NCBI GenBank assembly: GCA_020638055.1
Contig: JACKJH010000003.1
Span: forward strand, 62,001-126,000
Source of the DNA: Hyphomicrobiaceae bacterium
Lineage (GTDB): Bacteria > Pseudomonadota > Alphaproteobacteria > Rhizobiales > Hyphomicrobiaceae
DNA length: 64,000 bases
Direction of reading: 5' to 3'
A program made the translations under genes and the position numbers. The notes beneath the pieces were generated by a model that made no database searches, was not told where the DNA came from, and worked only from the letters and a program-made list of their open reading frames with translations. Below, piece by piece: positions 26,440 to 35,747 of this stretch (its first letter is position 1; each line of letters begins with the position of its first letter).

Positions 26440-27843
26440 ATGCGTCAGCGCACGATCAGTTCGATGAGACACGCCTCGGTGAGCACGACCTCCATCGCTG
26501 CCACCGTAGCAAGAATGCTTGTGTTCATTGTTGCCGTGTGCGCGATCGGTGGAAACGCAGCACAGGCCCAAATGGACGGTGCTCGCGGCTACATCACGCC
26601 GTTTCCAGGTACCGAACGTTATAAGCTCAGGGTCATCGGTGACCAGTACGGTGAGGGTATGTTCGGCGCTCTACAGGATGCGCTGGGCAGTGATCCGCGT
26701 CTGGAGTTCGAGCGCCGCGCGGTATGGCTCTCGGGATTGACGCGTCCTGATTCTGTTTCTGAACTCAATGACATTGTGCGCGACGCTCAAAGCACAAAGC
26801 CCAACATCGTCGTCATCATGTTCGGCAGTCTCGATCGCTGGTCATATCGGGAAGGCGGCAATCGTTATCCGGTCGGATCGGAGAAATGGCGCGCGGTTTA
26901 CGTTGAACGTATCGACAAGTTCATACGCGATCTAAGGGCGACGGGAGCAGCCATCTATTGGGTCGGGCTACCGATCATGCGGTCGCCAAAAGCCAACGCC
27001 GCCGCGCAAACCCAGAACGAAGTGTTCAGAGAGCGAACATATCTGGGTGGTGTGCGATATATCGATGTCTATCAGGCATTTGTTGACGAGCAGGGTGAGT
27101 ACAGCGCCTACGGCCCCGATCTCGGCGGCAAGAACCGGTTGCTTCGCGACAATGACGGCATGCACATGACGGAAGCGGGCTATCAGAAACTCGCGCATTT
27201 CGTCGAGCAGGCCATCAAGCGTGACTTGCGGCGCGCCAAAAACGTGCGCGCCGTCCCACTCGCAGGCAACGAGGCCGAACAGGCATTGATCAATCCGGCC
27301 AATGCGGTGCCTTCGCCTGGTTCAGGAGATAAATTACCGAACGGCAGGAATGCGCAGGATGGTGGATCAGCGCAAGCTGCCAGCGTGGGCGGCGGCAGTT
27401 CTGGAGAAAACAGCCGCATCAACCTCAAAATCGCGGCGCAAGATGGCAGTGAGCGCGTGGTTCCCATCGAGCTTTTGAGGCCGGCCATACCCGCCGCGGT
27501 TATCGCGGTGGTGACACGGCGATCGCGACCTGGGCAGGCGGCACAGATGGGCGATCAGATCATAGACCAGATCCCCGGAGGGCTGACAGTGATGAGTTCC
27601 ATTACGCCAGCGGCAGGCAACGATGCCGGAGCCACCCGTAAACTCGCCCCCACCCAGACGCCCTACTTCAGAGTGCTTGTCAAAGGCGAAAGGATCGCAG
27701 CGCGCCCTGGCCGGGCAGATGACACGTCCTGGCCGCCACCTGCTGCCCCTGTCGCGCCAAAACCGGCACGCAGTACGCCCGGCACCTCAGGTGCGGGTGA
27801 GAATGGCGACATGCCACTGCCAATCGCCAAGCCGTACCGCTGA
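26440..27843 (+). CDS. DUF459/SGNH-hydrolase-like secreted protein lacking the nucleophile serine
   Basis: The product has 467 residues from the ATG at 26440 (a TTG at 26416 is possible). A signal segment (ARMLVFIVAVCAIGGNAAQA) precedes an SGNH-like domain: block I LRVIGDQYGEGMFGALQDAL, a block III-like NIVVIMFGSLDRWS, and block V DGMHMTEAGYQKL with Asp and His. Block I normally reads GDS with the catalytic serine; here it is GDQ. The last 200 residues are Pro/Ala/Gly-rich and disordered-looking. DUF459 proteins are linked to envelope polysaccharide modification. This one may be non-catalytic or use another residue. Confidence 0.82.
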   Translation: MRQRTISSMRHASVSTTSIAATVARMLVFIVAVCAIGGNAAQAQMDGARGYITPFPGTERYKLRVIGDQYGEGMFGALQDALGSDPRLEFERRAVWLSGLTRPDSVSELNDIVRDAQSTKPNIVVIMFGSLDRWSYREGGNRYPVGSEKWRAVYVERIDKFIRDLRATGAAIYWVGLPIMRSPKANAAAQTQNEVFRERTYLGGVRYIDVYQAFVDEQGEYSAYGPDLGGKNRLLRDNDGMHMTEAGYQKLAHFVEQAIKRDLRRAKNVRAVPLAGNEAEQALINPANAVPSPGSGDKLPNGRNAQDGGSAQAASVGGGSSGENSRINLKIAAQDGSERVVPIELLRPAIPAAVIAVVTRRSRPGQAAQMGDQIIDQIPGGLTVMSSITPAAGNDAGATRKLAPTQTPYFRVLVKGERIAARPGRADDTSWPPPAAPVAPKPARSTPGTSGAGENGDMPLPIAKPYR

Positions 27844-27896
27844 ACCTACAGCCCATTTGGGGTTGTCTTGGTCTTTCCATATCCAGCGGAAATACG

Positions 27897-28961
27897 TCAG
27901 GCCTTTTCGGCCGCCTTGGTCTTGCGTTTGCCTAGCCTTGGCAGCTTGCGCGTTCGTGTTGTTTGGCCATTGGCGGACGAGGGTAGAGCCTGATCTCGCG
28001 TTTGGTCTTCGACAACAGCCAGGGTTTCGCTGGAGAGTACCCTTTCAAGTTGCATCTTGAGCTTGTCTTTCACAGGCTCCGCGGCGGCAAGAATTTGTTC
28101 GACCTTGAGGAAATCGAGCGTTTGGAAACGGCTCGTGCCACCCTCGATCAGGATGTCGGGGCGACAGGATTTCAGCTTTTCCTGAACGATCGTTCGTTCG
28201 AATATGAACGGCGATGAGAACAGAACTTCAAGCGCGCTTGGATAGTCGCGATGCGGGGAGGGAGCTGGCGCACCCGTTACGTCCACCGCAACGATGATGT
28301 CGGCTTCGTTGGATATAAGATCAAATGGAAGCGGGTTGGAAAGGCCACCGTCGATCATGGCCACACCGTCAATCACGATCGGCTCGAATACCACTGGCAG
28401 CGCCATGCTTGCGGCAATGGCCCGCTTGAGGGAACCGGACGTGAAAACCACGGCGGATTGTTCGTAGAAATCCGTTGCCACGATCTTGATCGGGATTTTC
28501 AGGTCGGCAAAGTCGTTTGCGGTGTTGTGCGGCATGACGATGTCGAGTAGCGCGTGCGGGTCAAGCAAAGCTGATCTGGCATTGAAAAACCTGAGCACCT
28601 TGTTGACGGCCTGAGAACGCGCGTTGAACAACTCGCGCATTAATCCGAGTCGTTGGGTCAGCACGTCCTGGGTGTGTGCACGCAGATCGCTCGCTGCAAT
28701 TCCAGAGGCATAGGCCGCGCCGTAAATCGCTCCGATCGATGTGCCCGCGATGATGTCTGGTTTAATGCCAAGTTCGTCGAAGGCTTCAAGTGCGGGAATG
28801 TGTGCCAGCCCGCGCGCACCACCGCCACCAAGCGCCAACCCGATGCGTGGCCGCTTTGCCGGAATGTGCTGGTTTGAATCCTGATTTCCCGCGGCTTCAA
28901 CCGGTGAACGTGATTTCGCGCCCGTTTGGCCTTTGCGGCGGCGTGCGGCGGACGTGGCCAT
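27897..28961 (-). CDS. Patatin-like phospholipase (RssA type)
   Basis: The product has 354 residues. The ATG at 28961 has AAGGAG 8 bases upstream. Seen: the oxyanion loop GLALGGGGARGLAHIPALEA, the nucleophile elbow IIAGTSIGAIYGAAY (Ser at about residue 75) and the catalytic Asp in AMIDGGLSNPLPFDL. That is a complete Ser-Asp dyad. The N- and C-termini are basic and low-complexity (ARRRKGQTG; LPRLGKRKTKAAEKA). No signal peptide is evident, so it probably acts on membrane lipids from inside. Confidence 0.92.
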   Translation of the reverse strand: MATSAARRRKGQTGAKSRSPVEAAGNQDSNQHIPAKRPRIGLALGGGGARGLAHIPALEAFDELGIKPDIIAGTSIGAIYGAAYASGIAASDLRAHTQDVLTQRLGLMRELFNARSQAVNKVLRFFNARSALLDPHALLDIVMPHNTANDFADLKIPIKIVATDFYEQSAVVFTSGSLKRAIAASMALPVVFEPIVIDGVAMIDGGLSNPLPFDLISNEADIIVAVDVTGAPAPSPHRDYPSALEVLFSSPFIFERTIVQEKLKSCRPDILIEGGTSRFQTLDFLKVEQILAAAEPVKDKLKMQLERVLSSETLAVVEDQTRDQALPSSANGQTTRTRKLPRLGKRKTKAAEKA

Positions 28962-29126
28962 GACAATGGCTCCTTCTGGAGGCACTGAAGCTTGCAAAGG
29001 TGAGCGCATTATTAAGTTTCGTCACGCTTCGAACTTGGGCATTGCAGCTCGATTTTAAAGGGGTTCTCCTTTCAGCGGCATTAACCGGGCCATCAAATGC
29101 CTGTATTTTGGTGTTTTGCCGGCCAG
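28962..29126. other. Leader region upstream of the patatin gene
   Basis: This non-coding sequence holds the patatin ribosome site. The repeat array begins at 29127. Confidence 0.5.
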
Positions 29127-29480
29127 AGCATTTTCCGGCGAAGTGGACACCGGTTCGTCGCAGAAAATGCGACCAAACCAAAAAGACAAGCATTTTCCGG
29201 CGAAGTGGACACCGGTTCGTCGCAGAAAATGCGACCAAACCAAAAAGACAAGCATTTTCCGGCGAAGTGGACACCGGTTCGTCGCAGAAAATGCGACCAA
29301 ACCAAAAAGACAAGCATTTTCCGACGAAGTGGACACCGGTTCGTCGCAGAAAATGCGACCAAACAAGAAGCTGGAGCATTTTCCGACGAAGTGGACACCG
29401 GTTCGGCGTGAAGAACATGCTCAAAATAAAAGAAAATAGAGCGCGTTCGCGATTCCATGAAAAGTGAACGCGATCTAGAT
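29127..29480. repeat. 62-bp tandem palindromic repeat array plus composite repeat
   Basis: Units start at 29127, 29189, 29251, 29313 and 29375, an exact 62-base period. The first four are complete, and the fifth is fused after about 30 bases to the AACATGCTC/GAACGCGATCTA composite also seen at 26157-26240. Units 1-3 read CCGGCGAAG and units 4-5 read CCGACGAAG. Each unit is a hairpin. Frames running through the array are repeat-coded, not genes. Confidence 0.93.
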
Positions 29481-29547
29481 TGTCAGGGTGGCCAAGACGA
29501 TGGAAGCGCACACAAAAATGCGGTGCCAGCCGTTGATGCTGCAAGCA

Positions 29548-31047
29548 CTACTTCATCGTCGGGATTGAAAATTCCGCGCCTGTGCGAATACCCGAGGGCC
29601 ACCGCGATGTGACAGTTTTCGTCTTCGTGTAAAAGCGGATCGAATCCGGTCCGTGCTGGTTGAGGTCGCCGAAGCCTGAACGTTTCCATCCGCCAAACGT
29701 GTAGTAAGCCAGCGGTACTGGGATTGGAACATTGATGCCCACCATGCCGACATTGACCTTGGCTGCAAAGTCACGAGCCGCATCACCGTCTCGTGTAAAG
29801 ATCGCGACGCCGTTGCCATATTCGTGCTCGCTGGGAAGGCGTATCGCATCTTCGTAGGTTTTGGCCCGGACAACGGAAAGAACAGGTCCGAAAATTTCTT
29901 CCCTGTAAATGCGCATGTCAGGCGTGACATGGTCGAACAGGGAGCCCCCCAGATAAAAGCCGTTCTCGTAGCCCTGCATGCGGAAGTCGCGGCCGTCTAC
30001 AACAAGCTCTGCACCTTCCTTCACACCCAGGTTGATGTAGTCCTTCACCTTGTTGCGATGTTGGGCGGTAACGAGTGGTCCCAAATCGGCATCGAGTGCT
30101 GTTGAGGGGCCAACCTTGAGGGCCTCCACCCGCGGCACAAGTTTGTCCATCAACCGTCCAGCGGTCTCCTCGCCCACAGGCACGGCAACCGAAATCGCCA
30201 TGCAGCGCTCACCTGCAGATCCATAACCCGCGCCGATCAGAGCATCGACGGCCTGGTCCATGTCGGCGTCAGGCAAAATAATCATGTGGTTCTTGGCGCC
30301 GCCGAAGCACTGCACGCGTTTGCCGTGCGCGGCACCTTGCGCATAGACGTATTGCGCAATATCCGACGAGCCTACAAAACCCACCGCAGAGATGTCAGGG
30401 TCCGCAAGGATCGCGTCGACGGCAACCTTGTCGCCGTTTACGACGTTGAGGATGCCTGGTGGCAAACCAGCCTCTATGAACAGCTCCGCAAGCATCAGTG
30501 GCACCGAAGGCGCACGCTCGGATGGTTTCAGGATAAACGCATTGCCGCAGGCAATCGCGGGAGCAGCCTTCCATAGCGGTATCATCGCCGGGAAATTGAA
30601 AGGCGTGATGCCGGCAACCACCCCGAGCGGCTGGCGCATGGAGTAAAGGTCGATACCGGGCCCGGCGCCCTCGGTATATTCACCCTTCATGAGATGGGGC
30701 ACGCCGATTGCAAATTCTGCCACCTCAAGGCCGCGTTGGACATCGCCTTTGGCATCGGCAATGACCTTGCCATGCTCGCGCGCCAACGTGTCTGCGAGTT
30801 TCTCCATGTCGCGGTTAAGAAGGTCAACAAACTTCATCATGACGCGTGCACGCCGCTGCGGATTGGTGGCGGCCCATCCCGGCTGCGCGGCTTTGGCATT
30901 GGCAACGGCGGTTCGAACATCGGCTGGCGCTGCAAATCCAACCCTTGCGGCCACCTCCCCGGTCATGGGCCAGAAGACATCACCGAAACAGTCCGAGCTT
31001 GCCGCAACGCGCTTGCCGCCGATGAAATGCGTTAGTTCGGTGGTCAT
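29548..31047 (-). CDS. mmsA: CoA-acylating methylmalonate-semialdehyde dehydrogenase
   Basis: The product has 499 residues, matching the family. It oxidises (methyl)malonate semialdehyde with NAD+ and CoA to propionyl- or acetyl-CoA in valine, beta-alanine and inositol breakdown. Seen: ITPFNFPAMIPLWKAAPAIA, the conserved GFVGSSDIAQYVY, catalytic Cys in GSAGERCMAISVAV, and EEIFGPVLSVVRAKTYEDAI. AGAGG precedes the ATG at 31047. The gene stands alone; no other valine-degradation gene is in the window. Confidence 0.95.
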   Translation of the reverse strand: MTTELTHFIGGKRVAASSDCFGDVFWPMTGEVAARVGFAAPADVRTAVANAKAAQPGWAATNPQRRARVMMKFVDLLNRDMEKLADTLAREHGKVIADAKGDVQRGLEVAEFAIGVPHLMKGEYTEGAGPGIDLYSMRQPLGVVAGITPFNFPAMIPLWKAAPAIACGNAFILKPSERAPSVPLMLAELFIEAGLPPGILNVVNGDKVAVDAILADPDISAVGFVGSSDIAQYVYAQGAAHGKRVQCFGGAKNHMIILPDADMDQAVDALIGAGYGSAGERCMAISVAVPVGEETAGRLMDKLVPRVEALKVGPSTALDADLGPLVTAQHRNKVKDYINLGVKEGAELVVDGRDFRMQGYENGFYLGGSLFDHVTPDMRIYREEIFGPVLSVVRAKTYEDAIRLPSEHEYGNGVAIFTRDGDAARDFAAKVNVGMVGINVPIPVPLAYYTFGGWKRSGFGDLNQHGPDSIRFYTKTKTVTSRWPSGIRTGAEFSIPTMK

Positions 31048-31197
31048 GAATGCCTCTGTCACAGGTTTGAAATTGCACCGGCGCATGCTGCAATTAGGCG
31101 CGTAGGCCCGTTATGACGTTGGCTTGGCCCCGGAGCTTTTGAATTGGCAGGACGCGTGGCCCTATCATGTAACCGATGTGGTTTGAAAACCAGCCGT

Positions 31198-31683
31198 CTA
31201 TGCTTTGTCCTTGGAGTCTTTGGATTTATCAGCAAAGGCCCTATGCAACGCTTCGGCAACGCGCACACTATCGACATCGTCCTTGTGGATGACGTCGTTG
31301 GCGCCTGCCTCCATCAGCACTGATTTGCGCCGACGGGTGGCTTGCCCCGAAACCACGACGACAGGCCCGTCATAGCCGGCCCGGCGCAGAAACGGCAAAG
31401 TCTGGGACGCGTTATCACTTGGCTTCAGCACGTCATCCAGGAAAACGATTTCAGGGTGTCGAGCAATGACTTCATCAAGTGCCCCACCCAATGTGGCAGC
31501 GCGCCTGATCGTAATATCGTAGCCAAACATGAGGTGTAGCGTCGCCTTGAGGCGCTCGGCGTCGAATGTCTCGTCTTCGACGATAAGTATATCCTTGAGC
31601 GGCGGCAGCGCAGCACGTGATTTGGTCACGCCGCTACGCTTGTCCAGATAATCTCCGCCTGATTTGTTCGTCGTTCCGGCCAT
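31198..31683 (-). CDS. Single-domain response regulator (receiver)
   Basis: The product has 161 residues. The receiver core runs from about residue 31: DILIVEDETFDAERL with the acidic pair, EIVFLDDVLKPSDNA with the phospho-acceptor Asp (the LD/DD site), VVVVSGQATRR with the conserved Ser, and IHKDDVD with the Lys. No output domain follows, only a charged tail. It lies 101 bases after the histidine kinase gene on the same strand, so it is the likely phosphate acceptor. The ribosome site is poor. Confidence 0.86.
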   Translation of the reverse strand: MAGTTNKSGGDYLDKRSGVTKSRAALPPLKDILIVEDETFDAERLKATLHLMFGYDITIRRAATLGGALDEVIARHPEIVFLDDVLKPSDNASQTLPFLRRAGYDGPVVVVSGQATRRRKSVLMEAGANDVIHKDDVDSVRVAEALHRAFADKSKDSKDKA

Positions 31684-31784
31684 TCCCGGCAGTCCAATTC
31701 GTTTTCATGGTTGCTGACTCAGCACTTAGCGATCTTTGGTCCACCAAGCAATATTTCAGCGCGATGCTGGCGCGCCAAACGATA

Positions 31785-32957
31785 TCAGCGTCTGAATTTT
31801 TTCGGCCAGAAAAGCCGAAATGTGGTGCCACGCCCTAATTTCGGGTTGGAATGGACCTGCAGGCGCCCATCCATCGCAGAAACCGTACGGTTAACGAATG
31901 CAAGCCCCATTCCCGTCGAATCAGCCCTTTCGCTCAGCGTGCGGAATGGAAGCATTACGGCCCCGTGGTGGGCAGGATCAATTCCAGGACCGTCGTCTGT
32001 AACTGAGATTGTCAGCGTCTTGGTGCCCAGACAGGCATCGATTGTAATCGTGCCGTGATCGCGGTCGTGATGCACGATGGCGTTCTGGATCAGGTTGCGC
32101 AGGACGAGGTCGAGAGCCGCCGCGACAGTGTCAAGTTGCGGCCATGTGCCGGTTATTTCAATCTGGAAGCCCGCGGGGACAGCAAGCGAATGTACAACGT
32201 CTTCAACGATCTGGCGGGTTGCAACGGGTTCGGCAATCTCCGACTTGCGCCCGACACTGGCATAGTCGAGCAGGGCGCTCATCATGTCAGTCATCCGGCG
32301 GGTCCGTTTGCCAATTTCGTCAAGTGAACGCCTTGCGCCTGCGATATCCCCGCCATCCAGCAGTTGCGTCACATCCTCGGCCACGAAACGGAGGGCTCTT
32401 AATGGTGACTTGAGATCGTGGGATATGATGGCTGCAAAGTCTTCAAGGTCACGGTTGACCCGTTCCAGTTCCGCATTGGTCCGGGCCAGTTCCCGCGATT
32501 TCTCCGCAACCTCGGTTTCGGCGATAAGGCGGGCGCGCATCTGTCTGGACAATTCGCTTTCCAGACTGGAACGCGAAGCCGTCCGCGTCAGCAACATGAG
32601 GTAATGGTTGCCGTCGGCGTGCCAGAACAGCGTTATGTTGAGCCGAGGCACGGAATTGTCAGGCGTGGCGATCAGAACGGAGGGCAGGTCGATGACACGG
32701 CCAGGGTTTTCCTTCAACGCCCGGATTTCATGATCGAGACCGATCAGTGGCAGGCATACATCGAGAAGCGCGTCCCCCACGTCGATGAATATCGCCAGCC
32801 GACCGTAGCGTGCGGTGACGAACAGGTCGTCATCTATCCATACCAGAGAGTAAACACCACGTTCGGCGAATATTCGGGCGCCTGCGAGTAATGGGCTCGG
32901 TTCAAGAGCCTTTGCGCCCTTCGCATCGACGGAGTCGTTATCGTCGTTGCTCGTCAA
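31785..32957 (-). CDS. Soluble sensor histidine kinase
   Basis: The product has 390 residues and no membrane segment. The N-terminal 125 residues look like a PAS-type sensor. A coiled coil (EVAEKSRELARTNAELERVN) leads to the H-box IISHDLKSPLRALRF (His180) and an ATPase domain with NLIQNAIVHHD (N box), DDGPGI (G1) and STGMGLAFVNRTV (G2). Its start overlaps the GTPase stop by 4 bases (ATGA). This coupling suggests that GTPase state and kinase activity belong to one pathway. Confidence 0.92.
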   Translation of the reverse strand: MTSNDDNDSVDAKGAKALEPSPLLAGARIFAERGVYSLVWIDDDLFVTARYGRLAIFIDVGDALLDVCLPLIGLDHEIRALKENPGRVIDLPSVLIATPDNSVPRLNITLFWHADGNHYLMLLTRTASRSSLESELSRQMRARLIAETEVAEKSRELARTNAELERVNRDLEDFAAIISHDLKSPLRALRFVAEDVTQLLDGGDIAGARRSLDEIGKRTRRMTDMMSALLDYASVGRKSEIAEPVATRQIVEDVVHSLAVPAGFQIEITGTWPQLDTVAAALDLVLRNLIQNAIVHHDRDHGTITIDACLGTKTLTISVTDDGPGIDPAHHGAVMLPFRTLSERADSTGMGLAFVNRTVSAMDGRLQVHSNPKLGRGTTFRLFWPKKFRR

Positions 32958-33457
32958 AGCCCCCGCCTCAGGATCTCTGCTGCCGCGGTTTGAAAAGCCA
33001 GCGCTACATTCGCGCCGCTCAAGGCGCTGGTATGGAAGGTGTCGCGCCGCCCTTCTGCAAGAACACTCGGCAATTGGACGGGTTCACCCTCCACCAAGTC
33101 CATCTTGTTGACGATTAAGCCCTGATAGCGACCAGGGAAGTTCTCGCGAAAGCCGACAGAAAGCGAAAGCATCGTGTCAAGCGTTGCCCGTCTGGTTACG
33201 TCGCCGACGATGAAGGCGGCGGAGGCTTCCTTCATGTAGACATGCCGGAACATGGCTTCGCCGAAATTGCCGTCCGTGTCCCAGATAATGAAGCTCAACG
33301 CATCGGCACCGTTTCCTGCCGGCACGTCGTAACGATAGATATCGACACCAAGTGTGGGCTTGTAGTCTACGTCGAACCGGTCGAATACCAGTCGTTTGAC
33401 AATCGAGGACTTTCCAACTCCGATCTCGCCGAGCAACATGAGTTTGCACGCGCTCAT
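32954..33457 (-). CDS. Ras/Rab-like small GTPase
   Basis: The product has 167 residues, a complete small GTPase fold: P-loop GEIGVGKS (10-17), switch I Thr35 in KPTLGVDIY, switch II WDTDGNFGEAM (59 onward), NKMD (117-120) and the TSALSG base loop. At switch II the usual AGQ reads DGN, so the catalytic glutamine of Ras is an asparagine here. Low intrinsic hydrolysis and dependence on a partner are therefore likely. It overlaps by 4 bases both the OmpA-type gene upstream and the kinase gene downstream, a very tight transcriptional unit. Confidence 0.92.
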   Translation of the reverse strand: MSACKLMLLGEIGVGKSSIVKRLVFDRFDVDYKPTLGVDIYRYDVPAGNGADALSFIIWDTDGNFGEAMFRHVYMKEASAAFIVGDVTRRATLDTMLSLSVGFRENFPGRYQGLIVNKMDLVEGEPVQLPSVLAEGRRDTFHTSALSGANVALAFQTAAAEILRRGL

Positions 33458-35682
33458 GGGCCACCTTCGCCCTTGAACGCAAGCTCGAATTCCACGCGGC
33501 GGTTCGGGCTGTCGGTGCCTGTCGCAGGGGAAATATCAAATTGGGATAGGCGTCCAATCGCGATCAAATTTTCAGCAGGCACACCACGGGTGATCAAGGC
33601 AGCACGAACGTGCTCTGCGCGGCGCTCAGAAAGGGTTGTGTTTCTTGACGATGAACCGCGCTCATCCGTGTAACCCACAATGCGAATGAAAGCATGCGTT
33701 TCGACAACCAGCTTGGCGAGTTCATCAAGCGTTGCGTTGGCTTCATTGTCGTTGCGGTAAGCGATTTGATCGCTGAAAAATATCGCGTTGTCCTCGATGA
33801 AATTCCTGAGCAACTCGCGTGCGGAAGGTTGGTAGGGTTGGTTTTGAACCACCGCGGGAGGCTTGGGCTTGGGAATCGCGGCGCGCGTCAGCTCAGCTTG
33901 CACCAATGCCACCGTTATGAGTTGCAGACGCTGGCCAAGCAGATCGAGGCGCTCTGCGCCAACGACATATTCCGGCTGTGCGCTTTCCCCAGCAAGTGTG
34001 GCAGCCGGTTCTGTGGCAGGTTTGGCGGAAATACCCACCAGCTCAGATTGTTGCGCGAGCTTATCAATTGCAACTTCAAGGGCATTGGCCCTTTTGGTGA
34101 GGGTTTCAGCGATCTGCCTACGCTCGGTTACGGCGGGCAAGGCGGCCTGCATCGCCGCTCTGGCGTCGGCAATCGCCGTATTTGCATTTTTCAATGGTCC
34201 AGAAATCGCACTGCTTGTCGCAGCCAGACGGCGGGTGGTTGCGTTTTCACTGGTCGCGGCCAGTGCAGCGAGCCGGTCCAGATGTATGCCGGCATCAGCA
34301 AAAGCGCGGTCTGCATTGAACAGTGCGCGCAACGCGGCGCGGCGGGGGATCTCAGCGTTGAGCTTTGCAATACGCTCGCGCAGATCCACGATGTCCTGCG
34401 TCGTGTCGCGGGCACCCTGCGGCACCACCGAGAGATGGCTGTCGATCGCCGTTTCTGGCAACGCATGGCCGAGGCGTGCAAGAAGGGCTTCTGCCGCGTC
34501 ACGGCTGGGAGCAAGCCCGGAAATGGTCAATTCACGTCCGCGCGGGCCAACGGAGATCGTCGTTGGATAGCCCTTGATTTCAGAACTCGTCGCAATGATG
34601 CCCCGTGCCGCCTCGCGAACCCTGGTGGTCTCATATGTCGTGTAGGTCGACCAGGCAATCCATCCCACCAGGGGCAATCCGATGAGGATCAGAAGAAGGG
34701 TTGCCGGGCTGACACCAAGTGCCGGCCGGTCAAGCAGCTCGTATTGCTCCGAAATGCGTTGGTCGAGCCGTGGGCCGAGTGCTGCCAGTCCCGAACTGGC
34801 AATTTCGGACACGCGGACGTCGTCGCCATGCAATGCACTTACAGTCTTCAAGAATTCATCATCAATGATTTGCTCGATCGAAGACCCGGCTGTGCCTTTG
34901 CATTTGGCGGCGAGAAGGTGGTTCGGCGAGCCACGCAGGTAGACCTGCGATTCACCAAGATCGATCTGGCGTAGCGCGTTCTCGTCGCTCTCCAGCGCCT
35001 CCGTCGCAAAGGAATTAATTGCGCTCAGCACGCCACCCAAAACATGGTCGTGATTGTTGGGGCTGTTTTTTTCGGGCCAACGGGCAATGAGTTCTCCGGT
35101 ACCGCGCCGGATCAAAAGCAGTTCCTCCACTTCGATCCGTTGGCTCTCCGCCAGCGCCAGCTCCGCCATGGAGCGTCCGGTGGTAATGCTCTTGACGCGC
35201 AACATAAGCGCATTACTCTCAAGCCGACGGTTGACCTGGTTTATCAGATCCTTCATTGCGCTTCTGACGTAGGCCTTCACCATCTGCCCGGTCATCGGGT
35301 AAAGCGCTTCGACGAGCGTGTCCTTGCTGTTCAGGATTTCGGTCTTGACCGTGGGGACCATCACCGGTGCCAGAGCGGCACGCAGTTCACCATGGTTTTC
35401 GCGCTCTGCTCGTGTCAAAGCGGTGTCCAGCACCGATGCAACGGAACTTGAAAAACGATCATCCGTCCCGACGCGGTCGTGGACGGCATCCAACCTCCGG
35501 GACAGTTCTGCGCGTGCGCCTTCTTCAAACGCCCGGCGTTCTGCCAGGGCGTTGCGCAGTTCTTCATGGCTGTTGCCCAGAGCGTCGAGCCTGTTCGCCA
35601 ACTCGGCGAGATGATCGGCCTCACCGTCAAACAGCAGTTCTTTGAGCTTGGATACGCCTTGTGACGAGGCGCCTGCGGACAT
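33454..35682 (-). CDS. Trans-envelope protein: cytoplasmic domain, one membrane helix, coiled coil, OmpA domain
   Basis: The product has 742 residues, with GGGAG before the ATG. Residues 1-320 are predicted cytoplasmic: coiled coil first, then a mixed alpha/beta region (VEELLLIRRGTGELIARW; GGVLSAINSFATEAL; IDLGESQVYLRGSPNHLLAA). That region has the feel of a longin/Roadblock-like domain, though this is inference. A single helix follows (about 324-345, ATLLLILIGLPLVGWIAW), then a periplasmic coiled coil and a C-terminal OmpA domain (VGYTDERGSSSRNTTLSERRAEHVRAAL is within it) that should bind peptidoglycan. It thus links cytoplasm to cell wall. The GTPase gene follows with a 4-base overlap. Confidence 0.88.
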   Translation of the reverse strand: MSAGASSQGVSKLKELLFDGEADHLAELANRLDALGNSHEELRNALAERRAFEEGARAELSRRLDAVHDRVGTDDRFSSSVASVLDTALTRAERENHGELRAALAPVMVPTVKTEILNSKDTLVEALYPMTGQMVKAYVRSAMKDLINQVNRRLESNALMLRVKSITTGRSMAELALAESQRIEVEELLLIRRGTGELIARWPEKNSPNNHDHVLGGVLSAINSFATEALESDENALRQIDLGESQVYLRGSPNHLLAAKCKGTAGSSIEQIIDDEFLKTVSALHGDDVRVSEIASSGLAALGPRLDQRISEQYELLDRPALGVSPATLLLILIGLPLVGWIAWSTYTTYETTRVREAARGIIATSSEIKGYPTTISVGPRGRELTISGLAPSRDAAEALLARLGHALPETAIDSHLSVVPQGARDTTQDIVDLRERIAKLNAEIPRRAALRALFNADRAFADAGIHLDRLAALAATSENATTRRLAATSSAISGPLKNANTAIADARAAMQAALPAVTERRQIAETLTKRANALEVAIDKLAQQSELVGISAKPATEPAATLAGESAQPEYVVGAERLDLLGQRLQLITVALVQAELTRAAIPKPKPPAVVQNQPYQPSARELLRNFIEDNAIFFSDQIAYRNDNEANATLDELAKLVVETHAFIRIVGYTDERGSSSRNTTLSERRAEHVRAALITRGVPAENLIAIGRLSQFDISPATGTDSPNRRVEFELAFKGEGGP

Positions 35683-35747
35683 CAGCCCAATCTCCCGGGA
35701 CAGCTCTTGCGAATGTCGATTTGCATGGTTGCGCTTGTTACCCTGAT

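Noticed and set aside
29127..29374. Possible CRISPR array
   Set aside because: The repeats are contiguous 62-bp palindromes with no variable spacers, and no cas genes are present.
29000..29467. Open frames of 100-215 codons on both strands through the repeat array
   Set aside because: They encode only repeated copies of the same peptide from the 62-bp units.
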